Shown here: positions 15,545 through 23,395 of the stretch, piece after piece | How the letters are laid out: the number at the start of each line of letters is the position of its first letter | Numbering within the stretch: the first letter of the stretch is position 1 | Assembly: GCA_029262995.1 (NCBI GenBank) | Contig: JAJCYH010000003.1 | Coordinates: 1-32,416, forward strand | Origin: Saprospiraceae bacterium | Lineage (GTDB): Bacteria > Bacteroidota > Bacteroidia > Chitinophagales > Saprospiraceae | Reading direction: 5' to 3' | DNA: 32,416 nucleotides | Made by a program: the position numbers and the translations under genes | The notes under the pieces: model-generated | What the model was told of the DNA's origin: nothing | Databases searched by the model: none | Seen by the model: only the letters and a program-made list of their open reading frames with translations

Positions 15545-16297
15545 ATGAATGCTTCAAAAAATGGTTCCATATTTTTATTAGACCAAAATACTACTTTGTG
15601 TTCACGAAGAGGTATGATAAGAACTTTAGGACTGACACTAGGTGCTTCTGCACTTCCTTCTTTTATGTCAACTGCAATGACAGAAGTGTCAGTAGATGCT
15701 TTAGATCATGGAGAAAAAATTATTCCTGTGGAGGAAAAAGAATTAATTGAAATGCAAAAATTTATTGAGGACTGTATCGCTGCCAACAATGAGGCAAATT
15801 CTCAAGAAGCAGTTAAGGAGGTTTTAGCTAAAAGTGTATCTAATCCTTCATCCATGTTGAAAACAATTGGCGAACCTACTGAAGCAGGTTTAAAGATTTT
15901 TCTTCGCTCCAAAGATTTAACAATTTTTGCTGCTTCATGGACGCCTCAAATGAATCTTATGCCACACAACCATCACATGTGGGCAAATATCGGCATTTAT
16001 ACGGGAAGAGAAGACAATATCATTTGGGAACAAACTAACGACGGATTAAACGCTAATGATGTTAGGTGTTTATTTGCGGGAGATGTTGCTACTCTAAACA
16101 CAAGCGCTATTCACTCAGTCACCAACCCACTCCAGAGATTTACCGGAGGGCTTCATATCTATGGTGGAGATTTCTTTGTTACGGAACGCAGTCAGTGGGA
16201 TCCTGAAACACTTGAGGAAGAACCTTCGAATGGTGAAATTATCCGCAGTATCTTTAAGGAAGCAAATGAACAAATGCGTAGAATGAAAATAGACTAA
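15545..16297 (+). CDS. Twin-arginine-signal cupin protein (COG5553 / cysteine dioxygenase-like fold)
   Basis: A 250-aa product with a twin-arginine motif (SRRGMIRTLG, Arg21-Arg22) followed by a hydrophobic stretch to about residue 45, suggesting export of a folded, metal-loaded protein. The cupin domain holds likely metal ligands His141, His143/His144 (PHNHHMW), Glu156 (GREDN), His190 (AIHSVTNP) and His204 (LHIYGGDFF). This pattern matches predicted metal-dependent double-stranded beta-helix enzymes related to cysteine dioxygenases; the substrate is unknown. It lies between a MarR regulator (2-bp gap) and a RidA-family gene (95-bp gap). If the Tat call is wrong, it may be a cytosolic protein with an unusual N-terminus. 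Confidence 0.75.
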   Translation: MNASKNGSIFLLDQNTTLCSRRGMIRTLGLTLGASALPSFMSTAMTEVSVDALDHGEKIIPVEEKELIEMQKFIEDCIAANNEANSQEAVKEVLAKSVSNPSSMLKTIGEPTEAGLKIFLRSKDLTIFAASWTPQMNLMPHNHHMWANIGIYTGREDNIIWEQTNDGLNANDVRCLFAGDVATLNTSAIHSVTNPLQRFTGGLHIYGGDFFVTERSQWDPETLEEEPSNGEIIRSIFKEANEQMRRMKID

Positions 16298-16392
16298 TAA
16301 GCAGTCCATTATCTAACTCATTATCTTGATAGAAATATGCCGATGGCCTCATCAAATCAGTAAAGAAGTCAAACTTATTAAAAATATTTAAT

Positions 16393-16818
16393 ATGAAAAG
16401 AGAGCTAATATCAGGGGATAGTCCATATGAGAAAATTGTTGGATTCAGTAGAGCAGTACGGGTTGGACCATATATAACAATTGGAGGGACAGCGCCAATG
16501 GATGAAAATGGTAATACCGTAGGGATTGGTGATATATCTGTACAAACTAAACAGTGTCTAGAAATAATTAAAATGGCATTGGAAAAAGCTGGTTCAAGTT
16601 TAAAGGATGTAGTTAGAACTAGAATGTTGTTAACAAATATAGAAGACTGGAAAGGTGCTGCTGAAGTAAGAGATTCATATTTTAAAACCATAAGGCCTGT
16701 TGATACCATTATGCAGGTATCACGATTTATTAATCCAGAATGGTTAATAGAAATAGAGGTAGATGCTATTATCTCTTCTTCAACAATAGATAAAGACAAA
16801 TTAACTGATTGTATTTAA
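16393..16818 (+). CDS. RidA/YjgF-family protein
   Basis: A 141-aa protein of the RidA (reactive imine deaminase) superfamily; no signal peptide. The segment VRTRMLLTNIEDW (about residues 75-87) is the family's beta/alpha core, and the C-terminal MQVSRFINPEWLIEIEVDAI contains the Arg that binds the substrate carboxylate in RidA, followed by the EIE.DAI strand. It could hydrolyse an imine or enamine made by the upstream cupin enzyme, but that is inference. A short non-conserved tail follows. The 95-bp gap after the cupin gene contains no clear promoter. Confidence 0.88.
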   Translation: MKRELISGDSPYEKIVGFSRAVRVGPYITIGGTAPMDENGNTVGIGDISVQTKQCLEIIKMALEKAGSSLKDVVRTRMLLTNIEDWKGAAEVRDSYFKTIRPVDTIMQVSRFINPEWLIEIEVDAIISSSTIDKDKLTDCI

Positions 16819-16952
16819 GTTCATTTGAAAGGCAATCAAATAGATGCATCGAGACTCTTACCCCAAGTAGTAAGACAAAATATACTTGTCCGATAGATGC
16901 CAAGCTTAATTTAAGTCAGGATACGTTTGATTGTTATAAATTAGTGTTATAA

Positions 16953-17198
16953 ATGCAACTTAAACAAACAATTGAAAAGCTTGGCGTTGTAAAAGTTATT
17001 GCCACTTTATTAATAATGGTACTTCTTATTGTATTTGTATTTAGGGAACAAATAAAAGAAAGCAAATACACAAAAGCGAAACTTGAAATATTTGATAGGA
17101 TGAAAGATAGTAAGCTTAAAGATTGGCCATCAGAAATATCCAATGTTATCGACAGCATGATATTAGAAAATCAGGATACACTTAATAGTGGAAATTGA
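16953..17198 (+). CDS. Small single-pass membrane protein, unknown
   Basis: An 81-aa product with one transmembrane helix (about 13-29, VKVIATLLIMVLLIVFVF) and a charged, helical C-terminal part (EQIKESKYTKAKLEIFDRMKD...). No family recognised. Its 3' end (17128-17202) is repeated at 19069-19143, on the far side of the S74 gene, which shows that the local sequence was duplicated. Confidence 0.55.
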   Translation: MQLKQTIEKLGVVKVIATLLIMVLLIVFVFREQIKESKYTKAKLEIFDRMKDSKLKDWPSEISNVIDSMILENQDTLNSGN

Positions 17199-17202
17199 TC
17201 TG
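17128..17202 (+). repeat. Left copy of a ~75-bp direct repeat flanking the S74 gene
   Basis: This is the 3' end of the small membrane protein gene (SEISNVIDSM...) and 4 bp beyond the stop. It matches 19069-19143 with a few substitutions clustered near the end. The two copies bracket 17228-18925. Confidence 0.8.
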
Positions 17203-17227
17203 TCAAGCTTATTACAACCAACTGCAC

Positions 17228-18925
17228 TTATAGTTTTGATTTTTCAAGCCTCTTTATTATAAGAGTTAGGAGTTCTTTCTGCTCCTCCAATTCTGATGTG
17301 AGTTTCTCATTTTCATTTTTAAGAGCCTGGATAGCCAGCATCATGATCCCGTCAGAATCAATTGTTGATATTGACTTATTGTTTTCACCCAATCCAAATG
17401 CTTCATAGAAATCTTCAGCAACGGCTCCAATGTGTGGTACGTTTTTTCGATCTTTATAGTTCCATTTTTTAATGTCGAGAGACATTAACTTTTCGAGAAC
17501 ATCTTTTTTATTAACGGATTCTAAATTTTCTTTAAGATCTATTGAAGAGGGATTACTCAAACCTGCTGTTACTTCAAATGTTCCATTGATCTTTACAAAG
17601 TCGTTGTCAAATTCTCCATAGATTAAAGGGTCATCATCTTCTGCATTGTCAATGAATAGTTTGTCAGAAATTGCACCATTTCCAAATGTTGGTCCCGAGT
17701 GAGCTCCAATACACACGTTATTAGAGCCTGTAATTTGTTTGCCTGATTCAGTACCAACGAAGCTATTGAAACTGCCGATAAGGTTATTTAAGCCAGAATC
17801 AGCTCCAAAAAAGCAGTTTTGACTACCAGATGTATTTTTTTCTCCTGCACGTTCACCAAAGAAACTGTTATTTGAACCTGTTGTATTGTCAAAAGCAGTG
17901 AATGATCCAAAGAAGCTATTTTTTACACCTAGTGTATTTTTTGAACCTGTTGATGCTCCAAAGAAGCTGTTATTATCTCCGTCAGTATTTGCAAACCCAG
18001 CTCCGTGACCAAAAAAACTATTTCTATGTCCAATTGTATTTTTCTCACCAGAAGCTCGCCCAAAGAAGCTGTTGTAGTCTCCAGTTGTGTTTGATAAACC
18101 GGTGCTTTGACCAAAGAAGCTATTGGCCTGCCCTGTAGTGTTAGAATTGCCGGAACGATCTCCAAAGAAACTATTTGAAATTCCAGTTGTTGTAGATTTA
18201 CCAGAAAAGGCGCCGAAAAAACAATTAAAACTTCCTGAAGTGTTATTCATTCCAGCGTCCTTACCAAAGAAGCTGTTAGATCCTCCTCCGGTATTTTTAT
18301 TTCCAGATCCTTCACCAAAGAAGCTGTTATTACCTCCTGTTGTATTGAATTCACCGGCATCTTGACCAAAGAATGAATTATTATTTCCAGTAGTATTGAA
18401 ATATCCGGCATCTTCTCCGAAGAAACTATTATCTGAACCTGTTGTATTTCTGTTACCGGCGTCATCTCCGAAGAAACTGTTTCGAGTTCCTGTTGAATTA
18501 GTTTTTCCAGCAGCTTTACCGAAGAAAGAATTGGACGGCGCAGTCGTATTGTTTTTACCAGCTTCTATACCATAAAAGGAGTTAGAATTACCAGATGTGT
18601 TATTAAATCCGGCATCTTTACCAAAGAAGCTATTAGAAGAACCTGTGTTATTTCGACCTGCATCCCGTCCAAAGAAGCTATTAGAAGAACCTGAGCTACC
18701 AAATATTCCTGCGCCAATACCAAAGTAACTATTTGACGACCCTGTGGTATTCTTTTCACCCACATCTCTACCAACAAATGTGTTTGAAGTACCCGTTGTG
18801 TTATCACTACCTGCACCAATACCTATAAAGCTGTTGGTGCCAGTACAGTCGGAAGTGCATTGTCCCCAAAGCTGTGGCGATAAGCTAATAAATAAGGTGC
18901 AAAGAAAAGCAATAAAACGTGCCAT
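17228..18925 (-). CDS. Repeat-rich surface protein with C-terminal Peptidase_S74 (tail-fibre chaperone) domain
   Basis: A 565-aa exported protein. After a signal peptide (MARFIAFLCTLFISLSPQLWGQ) there are about 23 copies of a 17-residue unit (consensus NSFFGxDAGxxNTTGxx; 51 bp in DNA) up to about residue 405, probably a beta-solenoid or trimeric stalk. The last part (about 458-565) is an S74 intramolecular chaperone: SSIDLKENLESV holds the Ser/Lys pair expected for self-cleavage, then IGAVAEDFYEAFGLG and a C-terminal coiled coil (NENEKLTSELEEQKELL). S74 domains trimerise fibres and may release themselves by cleavage. No T9SS tail is seen. It stands alone, inverted relative to its neighbours, between two direct repeats. 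Confidence 0.88.
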   Translation of the reverse strand: MARFIAFLCTLFISLSPQLWGQCTSDCTGTNSFIGIGAGSDNTTGTSNTFVGRDVGEKNTTGSSNSYFGIGAGIFGSSGSSNSFFGRDAGRNNTGSSNSFFGKDAGFNNTSGNSNSFYGIEAGKNNTTAPSNSFFGKAAGKTNSTGTRNSFFGDDAGNRNTTGSDNSFFGEDAGYFNTTGNNNSFFGQDAGEFNTTGGNNSFFGEGSGNKNTGGGSNSFFGKDAGMNNTSGSFNCFFGAFSGKSTTTGISNSFFGDRSGNSNTTGQANSFFGQSTGLSNTTGDYNSFFGRASGEKNTIGHRNSFFGHGAGFANTDGDNNSFFGASTGSKNTLGVKNSFFGSFTAFDNTTGSNNSFFGERAGEKNTSGSQNCFFGADSGLNNLIGSFNSFVGTESGKQITGSNNVCIGAHSGPTFGNGAISDKLFIDNAEDDDPLIYGEFDNDFVKINGTFEVTAGLSNPSSIDLKENLESVNKKDVLEKLMSLDIKKWNYKDRKNVPHIGAVAEDFYEAFGLGENNKSISTIDSDGIMMLAIQALKNENEKLTSELEEQKELLTLIIKRLEKSKL

Positions 18926-19052
18926 AATTGAATGGTTTAATGTATTAATAAACAGATATCTAGTAAATTGTGACAGAAATTACAAAATCTTTATTCAACG
19001 ATTGCAGAAATCAAATGATAATTAATCACAGTAGATGCTTTTAATTATTAAA

Positions 19053-19139
19053 ATGTTTACTCCAACTTCATCAGAAATATCCAATGTTATCGACAGCATG
19101 ATATTAGAAAAGAAAGATACACTCGATAATGAAAATTAA
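19053..19139 (+). pseudogene. 3' remnant of a second copy of the small membrane protein gene
   Basis: In frame, this reads SEISNVIDSMILE then KKDTLDNEN and a stop, matching the last residues of the gene at 16953-17198. The membrane helix and N-terminal half are missing and replaced by unrelated sequence from the S74 side. The homologous DNA runs from 19069 to 19143. Confidence 0.75.
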
Positions 19140-19143
19140 TCTT

Positions 19144-19554
19144 TTGAATTTTTATACTTATGTCATCCAAGAGGTATATCTTGAACACGTATAAAGAAAT
19201 GTCTTCGAGGATTTTAAATAATATCAGACATTTTTTTATTGAAAATGTATTTAAAATAGCTTAAATGATTTTTTCTTATTGATGAGTGTCAATTTATATG
19301 AAGCCATGAACAATTAATTATAAGATGATGTTATTGTTCGATATGCAAGATTGGGCTCATAAAATGGTAAAACGCGTTGGATTTCATTTAGACAAAACTT
19401 TGCTGGCAAACAATTTTTGATATATTCGGCAATTTTCTTTTATTGAAGCTGTAATTGAGTTGAATAAAGAAAATGATATTATGATATTTCTTTTACGAGA
19501 AATTGCCCTTAAAAGATAAATTTTTAATAAGGGATTTTATTATAAAAATAAAAA
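19144..19554. other. Non-coding gap, no supported gene
   Basis: About 410 bp of AT-rich sequence between the remnant and the DM13 lipoprotein gene. A 31-codon frame near 19326 has no other support. A CCCTTA/TAAGGG inverted repeat near 19507-19534 lies just before the DM13 gene and could be part of its leader. Nothing else is seen. Confidence 0.5.
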
Positions 19555-20232
19555 ATGAAGAAAATTAAATTTCTCCCAATCATTACAATCCTTATTCTAG
19601 GAGCGTGTATTGGTGATGATTTCCTTAATGATACTGTCGAACCAGTACTTCGTATAACCAGTACTGTTGATACTATTGAGATTAATACTTCATTTAATTT
19701 TGAATCCATTTATTTGAACAATGTGGGAGTCGAGGAAGATGTAGAAGTGCAATGGTTCAGTTCACACGATGATGTTATCAAAATCAGAGAAAATGACGGT
19801 GTTGCAATGGCACTACAAGAAGGAAATTCAGTTATTTCTGTCAATTATGACGGTGGCTCTACAGCTCTTAAAGACTCTGTGGTTGTTACTGTTGGAAGCG
19901 AAACCATATCATTACCTGAAGAAAGGAGTGGATCAATTTTTACTACAAGCTCTTATGTTTTGAGAGGAGATTTCGTGATCAAAATGAACGGCAATAATAT
20001 GCTTTTAGAATTTTCTGACAATTATGCTGCTTCAACAGCACTTCCGGGACTATTTGTGTATTTGTCAAATAACCGAAATTCTATTGCCAATGCGTTAGAA
20101 ATAAGTGCCGTTGAGGTATTTTCTGGAGCACATTCTTATACTATTCCCAATGTGAGTATTAATGAATACAGCTATATAGTTTATTTCTGTAAACCATTTA
20201 ATGTGAAAGTAGGTGACGGCGAAATAATTTGA
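19555..20232 (+). CDS. DM13-domain lipoprotein with Ig-like domain
   Basis: A 225-aa lipoprotein (lipobox LGAC, lipidated Cys18). Residues about 30-113 resemble a bacterial Ig-like (Big2) beta domain (ALQEGNSVISVNYDGG). Residues about 125-225 match the DM13 domain: SYVLRGDFVIKMNGNNMLLEF, GLFVYLSNN, and a final YSYIVYFCKPFNVKVGDGEI, the counterpart of the family's WCkpF strand with its conserved Cys (Cys212). DM13 domains have been proposed to serve in electron transfer or redox chemistry. The beta-barrel gene starts 22 bp after its stop, so the two are probably one operon and may form an outer-membrane pair. Confidence 0.8.
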   Translation: MKKIKFLPIITILILGACIGDDFLNDTVEPVLRITSTVDTIEINTSFNFESIYLNNVGVEEDVEVQWFSSHDDVIKIRENDGVAMALQEGNSVISVNYDGGSTALKDSVVVTVGSETISLPEERSGSIFTTSSYVLRGDFVIKMNGNNMLLEFSDNYAASTALPGLFVYLSNNRNSIANALEISAVEVFSGAHSYTIPNVSINEYSYIVYFCKPFNVKVGDGEII

Positions 20233-20254
20233 CATTATCAAATAATAGAATAAA

Positions 20255-21133
20255 ATGAAAAACATCATATTTTCTCTTTTAACTCTCTTCTTTATCACGG
20301 GAACAATAAATGCTGGTGGGCCTTGGGTTCAGCAAAAGGGAAAAGGCTATTTCAAATTTTCAGAATGGTGGACTGTTTATGATCAGCATTATACGGATAC
20401 TGGACAGAAGGACCCTAATGTCACGACTGGCATTTTTAACACTTCCTTGTATGTAGAATATGGTTTTACGAATAGGCTTACTGGCATTTTCAGTGGTCCA
20501 ATTTTTAGTAGAAATTACATGAACAATTTGATTTCTTCTACAAATGGAGAGCTATTAATTAAAGGAGAAGCCATTAATTCTTTGGGGGATTTTGACATAG
20601 GATTTAAATATAGTTTGACCAAACCTGGAAGTGTAAAGATTCCTATTTCTGCATCATTCACTTTTGGTTTGCCTACAGGCAAAACCAATGGCGGGACACA
20701 AGGAAATCTACAAACTGGAGATGGTGAATTCAATCAGATGATACAGATTGATGCTGGTACAGGTTTTAATCTGGGGAAAAATGTATTTGCTTATGCCAAT
20801 GCATTTGCTGCATTCAATAATCGTACCCAAGGATTTTCTGAGGAATTCAGATTGGGGATTGAAGCAGGGGTGGGTTTATTTAATAAAAAACTTTGGATAA
20901 TCACTAGATTAAGCAATGTTGAATCTCTTCAAAATGGTGAGACCGTTGAAACTATAATGAGAACAAGCATATTTGCCAACAATACAGAATACACTAGCCT
21001 TGGCTTGGAAGCTAATTATTATATATCAGATAAAATTGGTGTATCAGCTTCAATAACCAGTGCTTTACGTGGGGAAATTATCGCTGCATCACCCTCCTAT
21101 TCAATCGGGATTTTTCTTGATTTAAGCAAATAG
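20255..21133 (+). CDS. Outer-membrane beta-barrel protein
   Basis: A 292-aa exported protein (signal MKNIIFSLLTLFFITGTINA). The mature part alternates aromatic/hydrophobic and polar residues in strands such as YFKFSEWWTVYDQHY, SLYVEYGFTNRLTGIFSGP and FDIGFKYSL, with Gly-rich turns, and ends SPSYSIGIFLDLSK. This fits a 10-14-strand barrel of the transporter-like class (Phenol_MetA_deg/DUF3187-type look). No plug domain, so it is not TonB-dependent. Close coupling to the DM13 lipoprotein suggests joint function at the outer membrane; substrate unknown. Confidence 0.7.
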   Translation: MKNIIFSLLTLFFITGTINAGGPWVQQKGKGYFKFSEWWTVYDQHYTDTGQKDPNVTTGIFNTSLYVEYGFTNRLTGIFSGPIFSRNYMNNLISSTNGELLIKGEAINSLGDFDIGFKYSLTKPGSVKIPISASFTFGLPTGKTNGGTQGNLQTGDGEFNQMIQIDAGTGFNLGKNVFAYANAFAAFNNRTQGFSEEFRLGIEAGVGLFNKKLWIITRLSNVESLQNGETVETIMRTSIFANNTEYTSLGLEANYYISDKIGVSASITSALRGEIIAASPSYSIGIFLDLSK

Positions 21134-21289
21134 ACGTTTTTCAGTTTTGTTTTAGCAGAGTTACAAATCTCTCAAAATTATTATTTGCCAAAAAGGAGTA
21201 TTCGAATAATTACAAATGCAAAGGCAATGCATATTTAATAACCAATGAATAAATCTCGAATTAAAAAAACTGCCTGTGAAGTTTTAGTA

Positions 21290-22066
21290 TTACCAACTGC
21301 CTCCTGCTCCTCCTCCCCCAAAGCTACCTCCACCAAAACCACCAAAGCCGCCGCCCCCAAAAGAACCACTACCTGAAGAGAAATTTCCAAAACTTCTTCC
21401 ACCTCTACCTGACGATGACATTAAAAGAAGAAATGTCCAAAAGTTAAGATTACTGCCTGCCAGATGAGAACTTTGTACATTTCTGAATCGTATATATGAC
21501 ATCAGGACGAAAAAAAAGATCATGAATAAAGGAAATAGCAAAGGAGGAACTTTGTTTTTATTGCTAGCAACTTGATCTGCGGTATATTCTCCACTTGTCA
21601 AGCCCATGATGAGAGAAGTGGCATCATCGATCCCTTTAAAATAATTATTATTGCGGAATTCTGGTTTCATATAGTTTTCTACAATCCTCTTAGCTATGGC
21701 ATCAGGAATGACACCTTCTAGTCCGTAACCGGTGGCAATAAACATTTTTCTGTCTTCCATTGCAACTAGGATGAGTATTCCATTATTTTTTCCTTCTTGT
21801 CCGATACCCCATTTTTCTGCAAGCCGAAAACTAAAATCTCCAATTTCATTTCCATTTAAAGAACTTATCGTAACAACTGCTATTTGTGTTGAAGTTGTAT
21901 CATTGAAAGCAACCAATTTATTTTCAAGTTCTAACGCTTGGCTGACATCTAATATATTCGCAAAATCATTAACTAATTTTGGAGGATCTGGCCTAGCAGG
22001 CAGATCCTGACCAAAGGAAAAATTGCAAAACAATATCGATAGTATGAAAAACAGGATTCTATTCAT
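21290..22066 (-). CDS. TPM-domain membrane protein with Gly/Phe-rich tail
   Basis: A 258-aa protein from the ATG at 22066 (signal MNRILFFILSILFCNFSFGQ); a longer ATG start at 22099 would overlap the upstream gene and hide the signal. A TPM (TLP18.3/Psb32/MOLO-1) domain spans about 30-165 (VNDFANILD, TQIAVVTISSLNG, EKWGIGQEGKNNGILILVA, MFIATGYGLEGVIPD). A membrane helix follows (about 178-196), then a low-complexity tail of Gly, Ser and Phe ending GGAGGSW, typical of this YgcG-like class. It is the third gene of the lemA-TPM-TPM run. Its exact function is not known. Confidence 0.88.
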   Translation of the reverse strand: MNRILFFILSILFCNFSFGQDLPARPDPPKLVNDFANILDVSQALELENKLVAFNDTTSTQIAVVTISSLNGNEIGDFSFRLAEKWGIGQEGKNNGILILVAMEDRKMFIATGYGLEGVIPDAIAKRIVENYMKPEFRNNNYFKGIDDATSLIMGLTSGEYTADQVASNKNKVPPLLFPLFMIFFFVLMSYIRFRNVQSSHLAGSNLNFWTFLLLMSSSGRGGRSFGNFSSGSGSFGGGGFGGFGGGSFGGGGAGGSW

Positions 22067-22076
22067 TTGATTTAAA

Positions 22077-22508
22077 TTAACCGAAAGAAATCTCGTCATT
22101 TAATTCGTTTATATCATCAGACTGATAAGGAAAATGAGTTTTTAACTGATCCCCTGCCATTTTTATTCCCAAGGATAATCCTTCAGCAAATTCTCCTTTT
22201 TTAAATTTTTGACTCATCGTTTCTTTTATTCTATCCCAAAAGTCTTCAGGAATTACTGCATTTATACCTGCATCACCAAGAATTGCAAACTTATGATCTT
22301 TGATAGCTAAATAAAATAATATACCGTTCCTTAATTTAGTCTTATGCATTTTTAATGAAGCAAAAACAGCTGCGGCCTGGTCCAATACATCTTTTTTACA
22401 GTAATTCTCAATATGTACTCGAATTTCTCCTGAAGTATTTAATTCAGCATCTTTAATAGCATTCGTAATATTTTGTTTTTGCTGTGCGGTAAAAAATTTG
22501 CTAGCCAT
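22077..22508 (-). CDS. Short TPM-domain protein
   Basis: A 143-aa protein with a TPM-like domain and no signal peptide or membrane helix: ELNTSGEIRVHIENYC, RNGILFYLAIKDHKFAILGDAGINAVIPEDFWD, and KKGEFAEGLSLGIKMAGDQL. It lies 5 bp after lemA and is probably translated from the same transcript. This three-gene order (LemA, short TPM, long TPM) recurs in Bacteroidota; no enzymatic role is established. Confidence 0.87.
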   Translation of the reverse strand: MASKFFTAQQKQNITNAIKDAELNTSGEIRVHIENYCKKDVLDQAAAVFASLKMHKTKLRNGILFYLAIKDHKFAILGDAGINAVIPEDFWDRIKETMSQKFKKGEFAEGLSLGIKMAGDQLKTHFPYQSDDINELNDEISFG

Positions 22509-22513
22509 AGGAA

Positions 22514-23110
22514 TTAAAATTGTACTTCTGGTACTTTATTAGCATTTTCATCAGCTTCAAATTGTATTTTTCTTTCAAAGCCAAATATTCCAGCAGACAA
22601 ATTGTTAGGAAACGAACGAATATAAGTGTTATAAACTTTTACTGATTCATTATAATTTCTACGTTCTACAGCTATTCTATTTTCTGTACCTTCCAATTGT
22701 GCCTGCAATTCTAAAAAGCTTTGGTTGGCTTTTAAGTCTGGATAGCGTTCGACTACTAACATTAATTTTGATAATGCAGAACTCAGTCCAGTCTGTGCTT
22801 GTTGAAATTGTTGCATAGATGCTGCATTGAGATTACTCGGATCAATACTTATGCTTGTGGCTTTTGCACGGGCTTCAATGACTCCGGTTAAAGTTTCCTT
22901 CTCATGATCGGCATAACCCTTTACAGTACTCACCAGATTGGGAATTAAGTCAGCTCTTCTTTGGTAAACATTTTCAACATTTGACCATGCCGTAATGACA
23001 GACTCATCATAATCGACCATCTTATTATAGCCACCAGCAAAAGTTCGATAGATGACAAATGCAGCAACAAGTATGACTCCTAAAATAATCCATTTTTTAT
23101 TCTGTTCCAT
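22514..23110 (-). CDS. lemA: LemA family protein
   Basis: A 198-aa protein with an N-terminal membrane helix (about 7-23, WIILGVILVAAFVIYRTF) and an all-helical domain outside the membrane. Family motifs are visible: VITAWSNVENVYQRRADLIPNLVSTVKGYADHE (about 39-71), then VVERYPDLKANQSFLELQAQLEGTENRIAVERRNYNE, and FPNNLSAGIFGF. LemA proteins are common but of uncertain function. First gene of a three-gene operon with two TPM proteins. Confidence 0.95.
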   Translation of the reverse strand: MEQNKKWIILGVILVAAFVIYRTFAGGYNKMVDYDESVITAWSNVENVYQRRADLIPNLVSTVKGYADHEKETLTGVIEARAKATSISIDPSNLNAASMQQFQQAQTGLSSALSKLMLVVERYPDLKANQSFLELQAQLEGTENRIAVERRNYNESVKVYNTYIRSFPNNLSAGIFGFERKIQFEADENANKVPEVQF

Positions 23111-23138
23111 TATTATTGATTTTATAAATTTTTAGATA

Positions 23139-23146
23139 CAAATTTA
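23139..23146 (-). promoter_or_regulatory. Candidate -7 box of the lemA operon (TAAATTTG)
   Basis: The minus strand reads TAAATTTG, an exact TAnnTTTG match 28 bp upstream of the lemA ATG. No TTG is found at the -33 distance. The rest of the 285-bp gap to 23395 shows no gene. Confidence 0.4.
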
Positions 23147-23395
23147 CTTTGGGGTTACGAAGTTACTGAATTTAGGATTCAGATGGGGGATTAGTTGGAG
23201 AAACAGGATGATTTGTAATCTTCCTAGTGATCTAAATAATAAAACTAAGTAGAATCATTACTATTATTCATTGAAAGTCAGTAACTTAACAAAATAATAG
23301 GCAGCAAAGCGAGCGGGTTTTGAACAATATAGAATCAAAACTCTGATAATTAGTATTCCAGACCGATGCATTGATCACCTTAATCCTGTATACTA

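Noticed and set aside
17902-18819. Several open frames on both strands inside the S74 repeat gene
   Set aside because: They are phase shadows of the 51-bp repeat; the main frame has a signal peptide, regular repeats and an S74 domain.
19326-19421. A 31-codon frame in the gap before the DM13 gene
   Set aside because: Too short, with no motif, signal or neighbour that supports it.
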